Of a DNA stretch of 64,000 nucleotides, positions 52,074 to 60,047 are shown piece by piece; positions within the stretch are counted from its first letter, which is position 1, and each line of letters begins with the position of its first letter. Location of the stretch: the NCBI GenBank assembly GCA_963837425.1, contig CAWINH010000006.1:372001-436000 (forward strand). Direction: 5' to 3'. Under the pieces are notes generated by a model, which saw only the letters and a program-made list of their open reading frames with translations, searched no databases and was not told where the DNA came from. A program made the translations under genes and the position numbers. The stretch comes from CAWINH01 sp963837425 (lineage in GTDB: Bacteria; Chloroflexota; Limnocylindria; QHBO01).

Positions 52074-53069
52074 CTACACCTTGATATCGACGATGCGCCG
52101 GATCAGCAGGTACCCGACGAGCATGCTGATTCCGCCGAGAATGAAGAAGATGATGCCTGCCGGCAGCCCGAAGAGCGACGGGTTTGGCTGCAGCATCTTG
52201 CCGATGTACGAGGGGCTGATGAGGAACAGGATTCCCGCCAGGCCCACCGGCAGCAGGGTGATCACGTAGCCGGAATAGCGCTGCATCGAGGTCAGCGTCT
52301 TGATCTCGCCCACGATCCGGATCCGCTCGCGGATCGTGAATGCGATCGAATCCAGGACGGTGGCGAGATTGCCGCCGACCTGGCTCTGGATGTTGATGGC
52401 GGTGACCATCAGCTCCACGTCCTCGGACGCGACGCGCCGGACGAGGTTGTTCAGCGCCGGCTGGAGCGCGAGTCCCAGGCTCATCTCGCGGACGACCCGC
52501 TCGAACTCCTCCGAGATCGGCGGGCGCGCCTCGCGCGTCACGAGCTCGATGCCCTGCAGGAAGGACGACCCGGCACGCAGCGAGTTGGCGAGCAGGGTGA
52601 TCGTGTCCGGCAGCTGATCGCCAAATGCCTTCAGCCGCTTGCCCTGCCGGTACTTCAGGTAGAAGCGAGGCGCGTAGGCGCCCGCCACGAACATGACTGC
52701 CAGCGTTACCGGGTTCCGCAATCCGGGGAAGATGTAGCCGCCCAGGAAGGAGACCGCCACGAACACGAATGGCGAGGCGAACCAGCCCGCCACGAACTCG
52801 GCCGGGCGGAGCTTCAGGTCGGCGCGGGCGATCTCAACGGCCAGGCGGGCAGCCAGCCCCTGCGACTCGAGTGCGCGCGACAGGCCGGCCGTGACCATCG
52901 ATTGACGCTCCCCGTCTGGAGCATCTCCCTTCGGCTCGCGGCCCGCGGCATAGCGCTCGAGGCGCGACGAGATCCCGCCGGAGCCGCCGCTCATCGCGAT
53001 GCCCACCACGACGAGCAGGACGGCCAGGCCGGCGAGGCCGGCGATCAGGTAGGGCAGCATGCCACCCAT
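52074..53069 (-). CDS. tadB: TadB, pilus inner-membrane platform protein
   Basis: A 331-residue T2SF-family protein. N-terminal helix (LPYLIAGLAGLAVLLVVVGI), a cytoplasmic loop, a helix pair near residues 115-145, T2SF core QLPDTITLLANSLRAGSSFL and GIELVTREARPPISEEFERV, and two C-terminal helices. ATG 53069 has GAGGGAG upstream. Genes tadA-tadB-tadC are tightly packed. Confidence 0.9.
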   Translation of the reverse strand: MGGMLPYLIAGLAGLAVLLVVVGIAMSGGSGGISSRLERYAAGREPKGDAPDGERQSMVTAGLSRALESQGLAARLAVEIARADLKLRPAEFVAGWFASPFVFVAVSFLGGYIFPGLRNPVTLAVMFVAGAYAPRFYLKYRQGKRLKAFGDQLPDTITLLANSLRAGSSFLQGIELVTREARPPISEEFERVVREMSLGLALQPALNNLVRRVASEDVELMVTAINIQSQVGGNLATVLDSIAFTIRERIRIVGEIKTLTSMQRYSGYVITLLPVGLAGILFLISPSYIGKMLQPNPSLFGLPAGIIFFILGGISMLVGYLLIRRIVDIKV

Positions 53070-53089
53070 GGTCGGTCAGCTCCCTCTCA

Positions 53090-54517
53090 CTAGAACGGTG
53101 AGCCGAAGACGTTCGGCGGCAGGTGGATGCCCGCCACTTCGAACTTCTCGACGAACTTCGGTCGGATCCCGGTCGGCTTCAGCCGGCCCTGGATCTTGCC
53201 TTCGAGGACGCCCGTCTGCTCGAACACGAAGATGTCCTGCATGACGATGACGTCGCCCTCCATCCCCTGCACCTCGGTGATGTTCACGATCTTCCGCGAA
53301 CCATCCTTCAGGCGGTTCTGGTGGACGATGAGGTCCACGGCCGATGCGATCTGCTCACGGATGGCCCGCAGCGGCAGGTCCATGCCCGCCATGAGCACCA
53401 TCGTCTCGAGTCGCGCGAGCATGTCGCGCGGCGCGTTGGCGTGACCGGTGGACATCGAGCCGTCGTGGCCCGTGTTCATGGCCTGCAGCATGTCGAGCGC
53501 CTCTGCCGATCGGCACTCCCCGACCACGATCCGGTCGGGCCGCATGCGCAGGGCGTTTCGCACCAGCTCCCGAATCGGGATGGCGCCCTTGCCCTCGATG
53601 TTTGCGGGGCGTGCCTCGAGGGTCACGACGTGCTCCTGGCGAAGCTGCAGTTCGGCGGCGTCCTCGATCGTCACGATCCGCTCGTCGTCGGGGATGAACG
53701 ACGAGAGGATGTTCAGCATCGTCGTCTTGCCGGAGCCGGTGCCGCCGGAGACGAAGATGTTGAGCCGGGCCTTCACGCAGGCCTCCAGGAACTCGAACAT
53801 CTCGGGGGTCGCCGTCCCGAAGCGGACGAGGTCCTCCACGGTGAACGGCGTGGCCGAGAACTTCCGGATCGTGACGACCGGTCCCACCAGCGAGAGCGGC
53901 GGGATGATCGCGTTCACGCGGGAGCCATCCGCCAGGCGGGCATCGACCATTGGCGAAGACTCATCGATGCGCCGCCCGATCGGGGCAATGATGCGCTGGA
54001 TGATCTTCATGACGTGCTCGTCGTTCTGGAACGTGACGTTCGTCAGCTCCAGCATGCCCTCGCGCTCGATGTAGACCTGCTGCGGCCCGTTGACCATCAC
54101 CTCGGTGACCGTCTCGTCACGGAGCAGCGGCTCGAGCGGGCCGAGGCCCAGGATCTCGTCCGTGATCTGCTCGAGCATCCGGACCCGCTCCGCGCGGGTC
54201 AGGGCCAGGCCCTCCTCGTCGGCGATCTTGCCGAAGAGCTCTTCGATCTGGCGCCGGACCTCGACCTGGTTGCTCAGGTCGAGCTTCGGATCCAGCTCGT
54301 TGATCAGGCGGTTCTGGACGCGGTACTTCGCCTCCCGGAACGACTCCCGCGCCGGCAGGGCGCCCAGGAACGGACGCCCTGCGGTCCCACCCGAAGGCGG
54401 TGCCGCGGCGGGCGTGCCCGGCTGCGGCGCCGGGACCGGAGTCTGCGGCGCATCCGCGGCTCCGGAGTCCCCGTCTGCGGCGGGTCGGGACCGCTCGATC
54501 CTCTTCAGCAATGACAT
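53090..54517 (-). CDS. tadA: TadA (CpaF), pilus assembly ATPase
   Basis: A 475-residue type II/IV secretion ATPase that powers Flp pilus extension. After a disordered Pro/Ala-rich start (residues 15-60) come VNGPQQVYIEREGMLEL, Walker A VSGGTGSGKTTMLNIL, Asp box VTIEDAAELQLRQEHVV, Walker B region RPDRIVVGECRSAEALDML, and the His box MNTGHDGSMSTGHAN. GGAAGGAAA precedes ATG 54517. The C-terminal tail LPPNVFGSPF is longer than in many relatives. Both hydrolysis motifs are intact. Confidence 0.95.
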   Translation of the reverse strand: MSLLKRIERSRPAADGDSGAADAPQTPVPAPQPGTPAAAPPSGGTAGRPFLGALPARESFREAKYRVQNRLINELDPKLDLSNQVEVRRQIEELFGKIADEEGLALTRAERVRMLEQITDEILGLGPLEPLLRDETVTEVMVNGPQQVYIEREGMLELTNVTFQNDEHVMKIIQRIIAPIGRRIDESSPMVDARLADGSRVNAIIPPLSLVGPVVTIRKFSATPFTVEDLVRFGTATPEMFEFLEACVKARLNIFVSGGTGSGKTTMLNILSSFIPDDERIVTIEDAAELQLRQEHVVTLEARPANIEGKGAIPIRELVRNALRMRPDRIVVGECRSAEALDMLQAMNTGHDGSMSTGHANAPRDMLARLETMVLMAGMDLPLRAIREQIASAVDLIVHQNRLKDGSRKIVNITEVQGMEGDVIVMQDIFVFEQTGVLEGKIQGRLKPTGIRPKFVEKFEVAGIHLPPNVFGSPF

Positions 54518-54536
54518 ATCGGCAGCTTTCCTTCCC

Positions 54537-55757
54537 CTATCGGCGTGCGAAGAGACCTCGCTTGCCGGGCTTGTCCTTCGCAGCGACGACGTCGCCGACA
54601 AGCGTGCGAGCGAGTTTGAGGATGTCGCGCGAGAGCGCACCATCCGGGTGGGATACGACGAAGGGAACCCCGCGGTTTACGGCCAGCACCGCCAGCCGCC
54701 CGTCGGAAACGATCTCCCCGTCGATGGGGCGACGGATGGAGGCCTCCACGTCGGAGATGCGGATTCCCTGGGCGGTGTCCGCCCTGTTGATCACGAGTCG
54801 GATCTTCCCCCGGTCGTACTCGAGCTGGTCCGCCACTTCCAGGAAGAGACGGACGTTCTTGATGGTGGTGATCTCGAGCGCCGACAGAACCACGATCTGA
54901 TCCGCGGCGTCCATCACCGCCAGAGCATGGTCGTTCAGCGCCGCCGGCAAGTCAACGACGACGAAGTCGTGGGTCGCCTTCATGTACTCGATCATCTTGC
55001 GCAGGTGCGCGGTGGTAACGAGATCCGCGCCCTCGGGGGTCGGTGGCGCGAGCAGGACCCGGATCCCTGTCGAGTGGTCCACGACGACCGAGTCCACGAT
55101 GTCCGCGTCCATCTCCCCACCCTCGACGGCGTCGAGCATGGACCGATTCTTGGGGTTCAGGTTGAGGAGGACGCCCACGTCACCGAACTGGAGGTTGGCG
55201 TCCACCAGGCAGACCCGGCCGCCGGTCTCCTTGGCCAGGGCCAGGGCCAGGTTGGTGGCGATCGTCGTGCGCCCGGAACCACCCTTCGGGGAGAAGACGG
55301 CAATGACCTGGTGGTCCGCGATCTCCTCCGCCGAGTAGGTGGGCAGCGTCGCACTTGGCATCGCGGCGGCGAGCTGCTCCTGGCGAGCGAGCTCGCGCTC
55401 GTGGACCCGCTTGATGGAGGTTCCGAATTCGTCGCCGGAGAACGGCTTCACGAGGAACTCCCGCGCGCCGGCGGTGAGCGATCGCTTCAGCTGCTCGGCC
55501 TCGCCGTGGACGCTCATCATGATGATCGGGCAGGTCGGCAGCCGCTGGGTGATGAGCTCCGCGGCTTCCACCCCGTCCATGCCCGGCATGTTGATGTCCA
55601 TGACGATGACGTCAGGTCGGAGCTCCATCGCGACCCGCAGGGCCTCCTCGCCGGAGCCGGCGGTCCCGGCCACGTCGATCTCCTGCTCGAAGCCCAGCAG
55701 CCTCGAGAGGTGGTCGCGCGTCTCCGGGATGTCGTCGACGATGAGGACCTTGATCAC
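54537..55757 (-). CDS. cpaE: CpaE/TadZ: receiver domain fused to ParA-like ATPase
   Basis: A 406-residue protein. Residues 1-120 form a full receiver domain (IKVLIVDDIPETRDHLSRLL, Asp in DVIVMDINMPGMDG, and LVKPFSGDEFGTSI), so phosphorylation is possible; many CpaE proteins keep only a degenerate one. Residues 145-390 are a MinD/ParA-like ATPase with deviant Walker A FSPKGGSGRTTIATNLA, VCLVDANLQFGDVGVLLN and FVVVDLPAALNDHALAV. TadZ/CpaE places the pilus machine in the cell. GTG 55757 has AGGAGC 7 bases upstream; a longer ORF to 55943 is not needed. Confidence 0.92.
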   Translation of the reverse strand: MIKVLIVDDIPETRDHLSRLLGFEQEIDVAGTAGSGEEALRVAMELRPDVIVMDINMPGMDGVEAAELITQRLPTCPIIMMSVHGEAEQLKRSLTAGAREFLVKPFSGDEFGTSIKRVHERELARQEQLAAAMPSATLPTYSAEEIADHQVIAVFSPKGGSGRTTIATNLALALAKETGGRVCLVDANLQFGDVGVLLNLNPKNRSMLDAVEGGEMDADIVDSVVVDHSTGIRVLLAPPTPEGADLVTTAHLRKMIEYMKATHDFVVVDLPAALNDHALAVMDAADQIVVLSALEITTIKNVRLFLEVADQLEYDRGKIRLVINRADTAQGIRISDVEASIRRPIDGEIVSDGRLAVLAVNRGVPFVVSHPDGALSRDILKLARTLVGDVVAAKDKPGKRGLFARR

Positions 55758-55806
55758 GGATGGAGCTCCTGCCTGACTGAAAGCGATCGGATGCCGGTCG
55801 CCTGGC

Positions 55807-56724
55807 CTACGGGGCCGGGCTCGGGCTGGGTCCCAGGGCCTGGATGATGTTCGGCACCGGGATTCCGTACTGGCTGAAGAGGATGTCGATGGTGATGCCG
55901 GTCGTCGTCTCTTCGGTGACGCCCTCATCGGCATCGGCCGCACGCCTAAGGATCGCGGTCAGCGGACCAACCACGCTGAAGTCGTTCTGGGCGAACTTGA
56001 CCACCTCGGCGTCCTGGTCGGATCCGGCGATCACGATGATCACCGAGTCGGACTGGATGTCCGCGCTCGCCGGCGCGGCGGTCTGCCCCGGCGAGGGCGA
56101 GGCCGGCACCGTGCGGTTCCGCGTGGCGCTCACGTACAGGACGCGCTTGTCGGTGAGGATCGTCTTCACCGTGCGAGAGGCCTCCAGGCCCTGGACGGGC
56201 TCGAAGCGCTGCTGGCCCGGCGAAGCGTTCGCGGTGTCCTGGGTCGGCTGCAGAACCTGCACCGTCTCGGCGAGCACCACGTCGACGTGGTCGCCGGGCT
56301 GGAGCAGGAAGTCGAGACCGGTGACCCGATCCACCTGGAAGGCGATCGCCTTCTCCCCCGGCTTCAGCTGGCATTCGATGCAGTATTGTCCGGCCGTCCC
56401 GATGCCGAGTGCCTCCTGCGGCACCTGGGTTCCCGCCGGGATGTCGTAGATGGCACGCTGGCCGGTGACCTGGGAGGCATCGGCGAACCGGGTGCCGACT
56501 ACGGCCGCCGGATCCACCTGTGCTACCTCGACCTTGTCCGGAGTGACCGGATCGCCAATGGCGATATCCGCCTTCGCGACGAGGACAGCGACCTTCGGCG
56601 TTTCGGCATTGCTGCCCGTGGGTCCAGACCCACTGTTGCTGTTCAGGACGATGACGACGCCAACGAAGGCCAGGACGGCGAGCAGCACCCCGACCAGGAT
56701 GACCAGGCGATTCGATCGCTTCAC
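55807..56724 (-). CDS. cpaB: CpaB/RcpC, Flp pilus assembly protein
   Basis: A 305-residue protein with one N-terminal helix (LVILVGVLLAVLAFVGVVIV) and then a SAF domain (VAVLVAKADIAIGDPVTPDK, QRAIYDIPAGTQVPQEAL) and an RcpC-like region (AIAFQVDRVTGLDFLLQPGD, HVDVVLAETV). In Proteobacteria CpaB works with the secretin CpaC; no secretin is present here, so in this cell it probably contacts the wall or platform. GTG 56724 with AAGGGGA upstream. First gene of the assembly operon. Confidence 0.9.
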   Translation of the reverse strand: MKRSNRLVILVGVLLAVLAFVGVVIVLNSNSGSGPTGSNAETPKVAVLVAKADIAIGDPVTPDKVEVAQVDPAAVVGTRFADASQVTGQRAIYDIPAGTQVPQEALGIGTAGQYCIECQLKPGEKAIAFQVDRVTGLDFLLQPGDHVDVVLAETVQVLQPTQDTANASPGQQRFEPVQGLEASRTVKTILTDKRVLYVSATRNRTVPASPSPGQTAAPASADIQSDSVIIVIAGSDQDAEVVKFAQNDFSVVGPLTAILRRAADADEGVTEETTTGITIDILFSQYGIPVPNIIQALGPSPSPAP

Positions 56725-56766
56725 GGACGTTCCCCTTGCAACGAGATGTGGATTAGAACGGGGTCA

Positions 56767-56802
56767 CGCAGTCGCACTATTGTGACTGCGGTCAACAGTC
56801 TA
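56767..56802 (-). promoter_or_regulatory. cpaB promoter with inverted repeat in the leader
   Basis: Read on the minus strand, TAGACT (56797-56802) could be the -10. Just after it lies CGCAGTC/GACTGCG (56767-56790), a perfect 7-bp inverted repeat with a 10-base centre, which could be an operator or leader hairpin. TTGACC inside it may instead be a -35 for a later start. Confidence 0.35.
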
Positions 56803-56853
56803 CGTAACAGCCAGGGCGCGCATCGAGTGGACTTCCGGCCTAGGCCGATGGTG

Positions 56854-56860
56854 GTACTTG
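56854..56860 (+). promoter_or_regulatory. GTACTTG box upstream of cpaB
   Basis: A partial match to the GTACTTCTGG box (positions 1-6) in the 233-base gap between the Flp pilin gene and cpaB. With only six matching bases it may be chance. Confidence 0.2.
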
Positions 56861-56900
56861 CGCTGCCAGCAGTGGCCCTGCGCAATGGCCCGGGAGAGCC

Positions 56901-56936
56901 GAATGCCCCCGTCCGCACGAGGCGGCGGGGGCATTC
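56901..56936 (-). terminator. Terminator after the Flp pilin gene
   Basis: GAATGCCCCCG and CGGGGGCATTC form an 11-bp perfect stem around a 14-base loop, 21 bases past the pilin stop. It should let the abundant pilin mRNA end before the assembly operon. Confidence 0.8.
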
Positions 56937-56957
56937 GGTAATACCTGAACGTTGGGC

Positions 56958-57146
56958 TCAGGTGTTCTGCAGGTTGGATGCGACGTTCTGGAAGATCTGG
57001 CTCACGATTGGGCCGAGGAAGATGAGAGCCACGATCACGATGATCGCGATGAGGGCCAGAAGCAGACCGTACTCGACGAGCGTCTGACCTTCCTCATCCT
57101 CGCGGCGGAACCGGGACAGAAGAGTGCTGATGATTTGAAGCATCAT
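56958..57146 (-). CDS. flp: Flp/TadD-locus major pilin prepilin
   Basis: A 62-residue prepilin: a charged leader (LLSRFRREDEEG) then QTLVEYGLLLALIAIIVIVA, a hydrophobic helix and a short polar tail. The Gly before QTLVEYG fits the Flp processing motif (G/XXXXEY) cut by a TadV-type peptidase. Size is typical. It has its own promoter, the best ribosome binding site in the window and a terminator, consistent with high expression of the main pilus subunit. ATG 57146 or 57143 are both usable. Confidence 0.95.
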   Translation of the reverse strand: MMLQIISTLLSRFRREDEEGQTLVEYGLLLALIAIIVIVALIFLGPIVSQIFQNVASNLQNT

Positions 57147-57157
57147 TCCTTCGCGAT

Positions 57158-57216
57158 ACCTCCTTTCCTGGGAGATTGGCCTCGGCAGCGTAGGTCATCG
57201 TATCGCGGTCAGTGTA
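57158..57216 (-). promoter_or_regulatory. Flp pilin promoter and strong ribosome binding site
   Basis: On the minus strand TACACT (57211-57216) is a likely -10. AAAGGAGGT (57158-57166) is a near-perfect Shine-Dalgarno about 11 bases before ATG 57146; an AAGGA also abuts the ATG. A CGGTAC about 20 bases upstream of the -10 recalls the GTAC boxes but lacks the rest of the motif. Confidence 0.5.
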
Positions 57217-57672
57217 TGGCCCGATGGTCCCAATCTGTACCGGCCGGCCACGTACGTTGGGGGAGGCCGGTGCGTTCTGTCAAGTGCCGCTGGGCCGCAC
57301 GCACGGCACCCGTTTGCCGGCAGCCGACGCTCCTACCGCTCACCCGGGGAGCGTTGAACGCCTCAACCCTTCTGCGTCGCCCCCCCACTCTTCAACCGCT
57401 CTCCACCGGAGCGCTAACGGCGTCGGAGGGGGTTTCCTTGGGCCGCTCGACGGCTGCCGGGAGCGTGGCCGTCGGCTCGTCAGCGACCAACCGGACCCGC
57501 AGACCCGAATAGGGTGCCGCCCACGAGCGGTTGAGGACTCGGACCTCGCCCGGCCCCCGTCGACAGCCACCACTCGATCAGCCGCCGCGTTGACGTGCCG
57601 CGTTGACGTGCCGCGTTGACAGGCGGCGTTGATAAGCCGCCGGTAATGCTGCGCGAATGATCGCGTCCCACG
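57217..57672. other. Repeat-rich intergenic region upstream of the HTH-nuclease gene
   Basis: No gene supported. It holds palindrome ACCGCTCACCCGGGGAGCGTT (57335-57355) and a related AACCGCTCTCCACCGGAGCG near 57395. A degenerate copy of the repeat found after the HTH-nuclease gene, GAATAGGGTGCCGCCCACGA then GCGGTTGAGGACTCGGA, lies at about 57507-57544. There are three tandem copies of GTGCCGCGTTGAC-like sequence at 57590-57625 and the hairpin GGCGGCGTTGATAAGCCGCC. Confidence 0.5.
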
Positions 57673-58467
57673 ATGGACGAGATGCGGGACCTCGAGCTCG
57701 GCCGGGTGGTGCGCGTCCTCCGCCGACGCCGCGGATGGCGCCAGCAGGACTGCGCCGTGCGCGCGCGCGTGCATCGGTCCACTTGGTCGCGACTGGAGCG
57801 CGGACTCATTGATGGGTTGACGCTCCACTCGCTGCGCCAATGCCTGGCGGCCCTCGAGGTGCGTCTGGACGTCCTTCCCCGATGGCGCGGCGCGGACCTG
57901 GACCGCCTTCTCGACGCCGATCATGCCGACCTGCAGTCGGCATGGGCCGACCGCCTGCGGCGCTGGGGCTGGCTGGTCTGGGTCGAGGTCAGCTTCAACC
58001 GATACGGCGACCGCGGCCGGGTCGATCTCGTGGCCTGGCATGCGGCGCGTCGGGCGCTGCTGATCGGGGAGGTCAAGAGCGAGCTCGTCGACGCCCAGGG
58101 TCTCCTGGGCCCGCTCGACATCAAGCTGCGGGTGGGGCCCAGCCTCGCGGCATCTCTCGGATTGGGGCGGCCGCGGCTGGTGGTCCCGCTGCTCATCATC
58201 CGCGAGTCGGCCACCGTCCGGCGAAGGCTGGCACGCCTCGCGCCTCTCTTCAGCCGCTTCTCGCATCGGGGAAGGGTGGCGGGTGGCTGCCTCCGCCATC
58301 CCGATCGGCTCGAGCGCGGGGACGGGCTGCTCGTCCTCTCCGACTTGTCTACCGCGCCTGGCCGGCACCTTATCCGCGTCGGCGGCGAAAGGGTGCGCCG
58401 GCCGCGGCTCCCCGCGAGCGTGAACGGGGCTGGCACGGGGGTCGCTCGACGCGCTGGAGCCGGATAG
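57673..58467 (+). CDS. HTH protein fused to a PD-(D/E)XK-like nuclease domain (paralog 2)
   Basis: A 264-residue paralog of the protein at 30430. HTH region: VVRVLRRRRGWRQQDCAVRA, then VHRSTWSRLERG. Core: VEVSFNRYGDRGRVDLVAWH and LLIGEVKSELVDAQGLLG, giving Glu105, Asp118 and Glu133-x-Lys135, the same spacing as paralog 1, so the active-site pattern is conserved over clear divergence. The C-terminal third is basic. Start: ATG 57673 or 57682, the latter aligning with paralog 1. The 3' end is partly duplicated downstream. No partner gene is visible. A sequence-specific nuclease or regulator is inferred. Confidence 0.7.
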   Translation: MDEMRDLELGRVVRVLRRRRGWRQQDCAVRARVHRSTWSRLERGLIDGLTLHSLRQCLAALEVRLDVLPRWRGADLDRLLDADHADLQSAWADRLRRWGWLVWVEVSFNRYGDRGRVDLVAWHAARRALLIGEVKSELVDAQGLLGPLDIKLRVGPSLAASLGLGRPRLVVPLLIIRESATVRRRLARLAPLFSRFSHRGRVAGGCLRHPDRLERGDGLLVLSDLSTAPGRHLIRVGGERVRRPRLPASVNGAGTGVARRAGAG

Positions 58468-58499
58468 GGCTCCCGCCACGAGCGGTTGGCGAGTCGGAG
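58333..58499 (+). repeat. Direct repeat A: 3' end of the HTH-nuclease gene
   Basis: 167 bases ending just past the gene, repeated at 58613-58779 with about four mismatches. Similarity continues with indels to about 58570 (GCTGCGGAGAAGCGCG). Confidence 0.85.
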
Positions 58500-58612
58500 G
58501 CCCCCGCGTGCCCACCGCCCCCTGCGCGCCACCGGCTGCCCACGTGCTGCGGAGAAGCGCGCGTCGCGGGTCTGCACTCTTTGCGAGCTGCCGGGCCATG
58601 GGTCAGCCTGCT

Positions 58613-58779
58613 GTCCTCTCCGACTTGTCTACCGCGCCTGGCCGGCACCTTATCCGCGTCGGCGGCGACAGGGTGCGCCGGTCGCGGCTCCCTGCGAGCG
58701 TGAACGGGGCCGGCACGGGGGTCGCTCGACGCGCTGGAGCCGGATAGGGCTCCCGCCACGAGCGGTTGGCGAGTCGGAG
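58613..58779 (+). pseudogene. Duplicated 3' fragment of the HTH-nuclease gene
   Basis: Second copy of the 167-base repeat, offset 280 bases. It still encodes the last residues of the protein (LSDLSTAPGRHLIRVGG and GVARRAGAG plus stop) but has no domain upstream. It could come from unequal tandem duplication followed by deletion. Confidence 0.75.
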
Positions 58780-59213
58780 CCCTCCCGCGCGCCGCGGACT
58801 GCCCACCTGCTGCGGAGAAGCGCGCGCGGCGGGTGCCCAGGCAGCGGCGTGCCAGGCAGCGGCGGCGTGCCAGGCAGCGGCGTGCCAGGCAGCGGCGGCG
58901 TGCAGGGCAATGGCGGGACGCCGGCGAAAATCGGGCACAAAGCGAGGGAGCCGCGCCTGCTGCAGCACGGCTCCCACACCGGAGGAGGAGACCCGAGGTC
59001 CCGGCTGGAGTGGCCGGAACCTCACGGATGAACGTCATCGTGGATACCCACGAGACGTGCCGGGAAGGCTAGAGAGCGATTACACGGTCCACCATGGCAC
59101 CTCAGTACCAGACCGAAATGGGACCTCCGACGACGACTAACGACGACCGATGTCGCCCGATGTCGCCCGATGTCGCCCGAGGCGCACCCACACGGCGCTT
59201 CACACGACTCTGC
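58780..59213. other. Low-complexity intergenic region
   Basis: 434 bases with no supported gene. About 58845-58910 is a tandem run of GCGTGCCAGGCAGCGGC-like units. Near 59150-59180 three copies of CGATGTCGCC stand in tandem. The NarL-type regulator gene ends at 59214. Open frames here are compositional. Confidence 0.5.
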
Positions 59214-59999
59214 TCAGTCGTCCGGAATCTTGATCCAGCCCTGGCGCATGGCGTACACGACCGCCTGCGTGCGGTCGTTGACCGCCAGCTTGCGGAGGAT
59301 GCTCGACATGTGGTTCTTCACCGTCTGCTCGCTGATCGTCAGCGCGTAGGCGACCTGCTTGTTCGTCATCCCCTGGGCGATGTTGTCCAGGATCTCGACC
59401 TCGCGCGGCGAGAGCGGCGCGAAGATCGGCTGCGCGTCGTTGCCGTAGACGGCCAGCTCGCGGAACTCCTTGAGGACGCGGGTGGCCACTGCGGGCTTCG
59501 AGAAGACCTTGTCGTTGATGAGGTACTCGCCCGATCGGACGCGCCGAATGATGGCGATCAGGTCGGACGGGTCGATGTCCTTCAGCACGTAGGCCGCCGC
59601 TCCCGCCTTGATGGCGTCGAACAGCTGGTCCTCGTCGTCGTTCGAGGCCAGCACGATGACGCCGCAATGCGGCAGCTCGCGCTTGATGCGCTGCGTGGTC
59701 TCGATCCCGTTCGGAGCCGGCAGGGTGAGATCCATGAGGATCACGTCCGGCGTCAGCTCCTCGACGGTGGCGATCGCCTCGCGGCCGGTGCCGGCCTCAC
59801 CCACGACCTCCATGTCGCTCTCGAGCTCGAGGATGTTGCGCACGCCACGGCGGAACAGGGTGTGCCCGTCCACGATGACGATGCGCGTCTTCGTCCCCTG
59901 GTTGCGTCGGTCGCCACCGCGGCGCCGTTCCTGGGCCGCTGGCTCCTGCTTGCCTTCCACGGTCTCCTCCTTGGGTTTGGTCATGGTACGTGTCGTCAT
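59214..59999 (-). CDS. NarL/LuxR-type response regulator
   Basis: A 261-residue regulator. A polar 35-residue N-terminal extension (PKEETVEGKQEPAAQERRRG) precedes the receiver: RIVIVDGHTLFRRGVRNILE, Asp in VILMDLTLPAPNG, and GAAAYVLKDIDPSDLIAIIR. C-terminal HTH: LSPREVEILDNIAQGMTNKQ, then ISEQTVKNHMSSILRKL. ATG 59999 with GAGGAA upstream is chosen over the first ATG at 60038. It follows the kinase gene by 48 bases that contain repeated GACGAGAGAGCTT. NarL-type regulators bind TACYYMT-like half-sites, matching the GTACTTCTGG boxes. Confidence 0.92.
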   Translation of the reverse strand: MTTRTMTKPKEETVEGKQEPAAQERRRGGDRRNQGTKTRIVIVDGHTLFRRGVRNILELESDMEVVGEAGTGREAIATVEELTPDVILMDLTLPAPNGIETTQRIKRELPHCGVIVLASNDDEDQLFDAIKAGAAAYVLKDIDPSDLIAIIRRVRSGEYLINDKVFSKPAVATRVLKEFRELAVYGNDAQPIFAPLSPREVEILDNIAQGMTNKQVAYALTISEQTVKNHMSSILRKLAVNDRTQAVVYAMRQGWIKIPDD

Positions 60000-60047
60000 G
60001 GCTGCGTTCCTCGCTCTCTCGTCAAGCTCTCTCGTCAAGCTCTCTTG

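Noticed and set aside
53123..55847. Plus-strand ORFs of 463 and 585 residues opposite tadA and cpaE
   Set aside because: Antisense shadows. The minus strand has intact ATPase motifs.
57217..59213. Mobile element boundaries around the second HTH-nuclease gene
   Set aside because: No transposase, integrase or terminal inverted repeats; the repeats are better explained by local duplication, although gene movement cannot be excluded.
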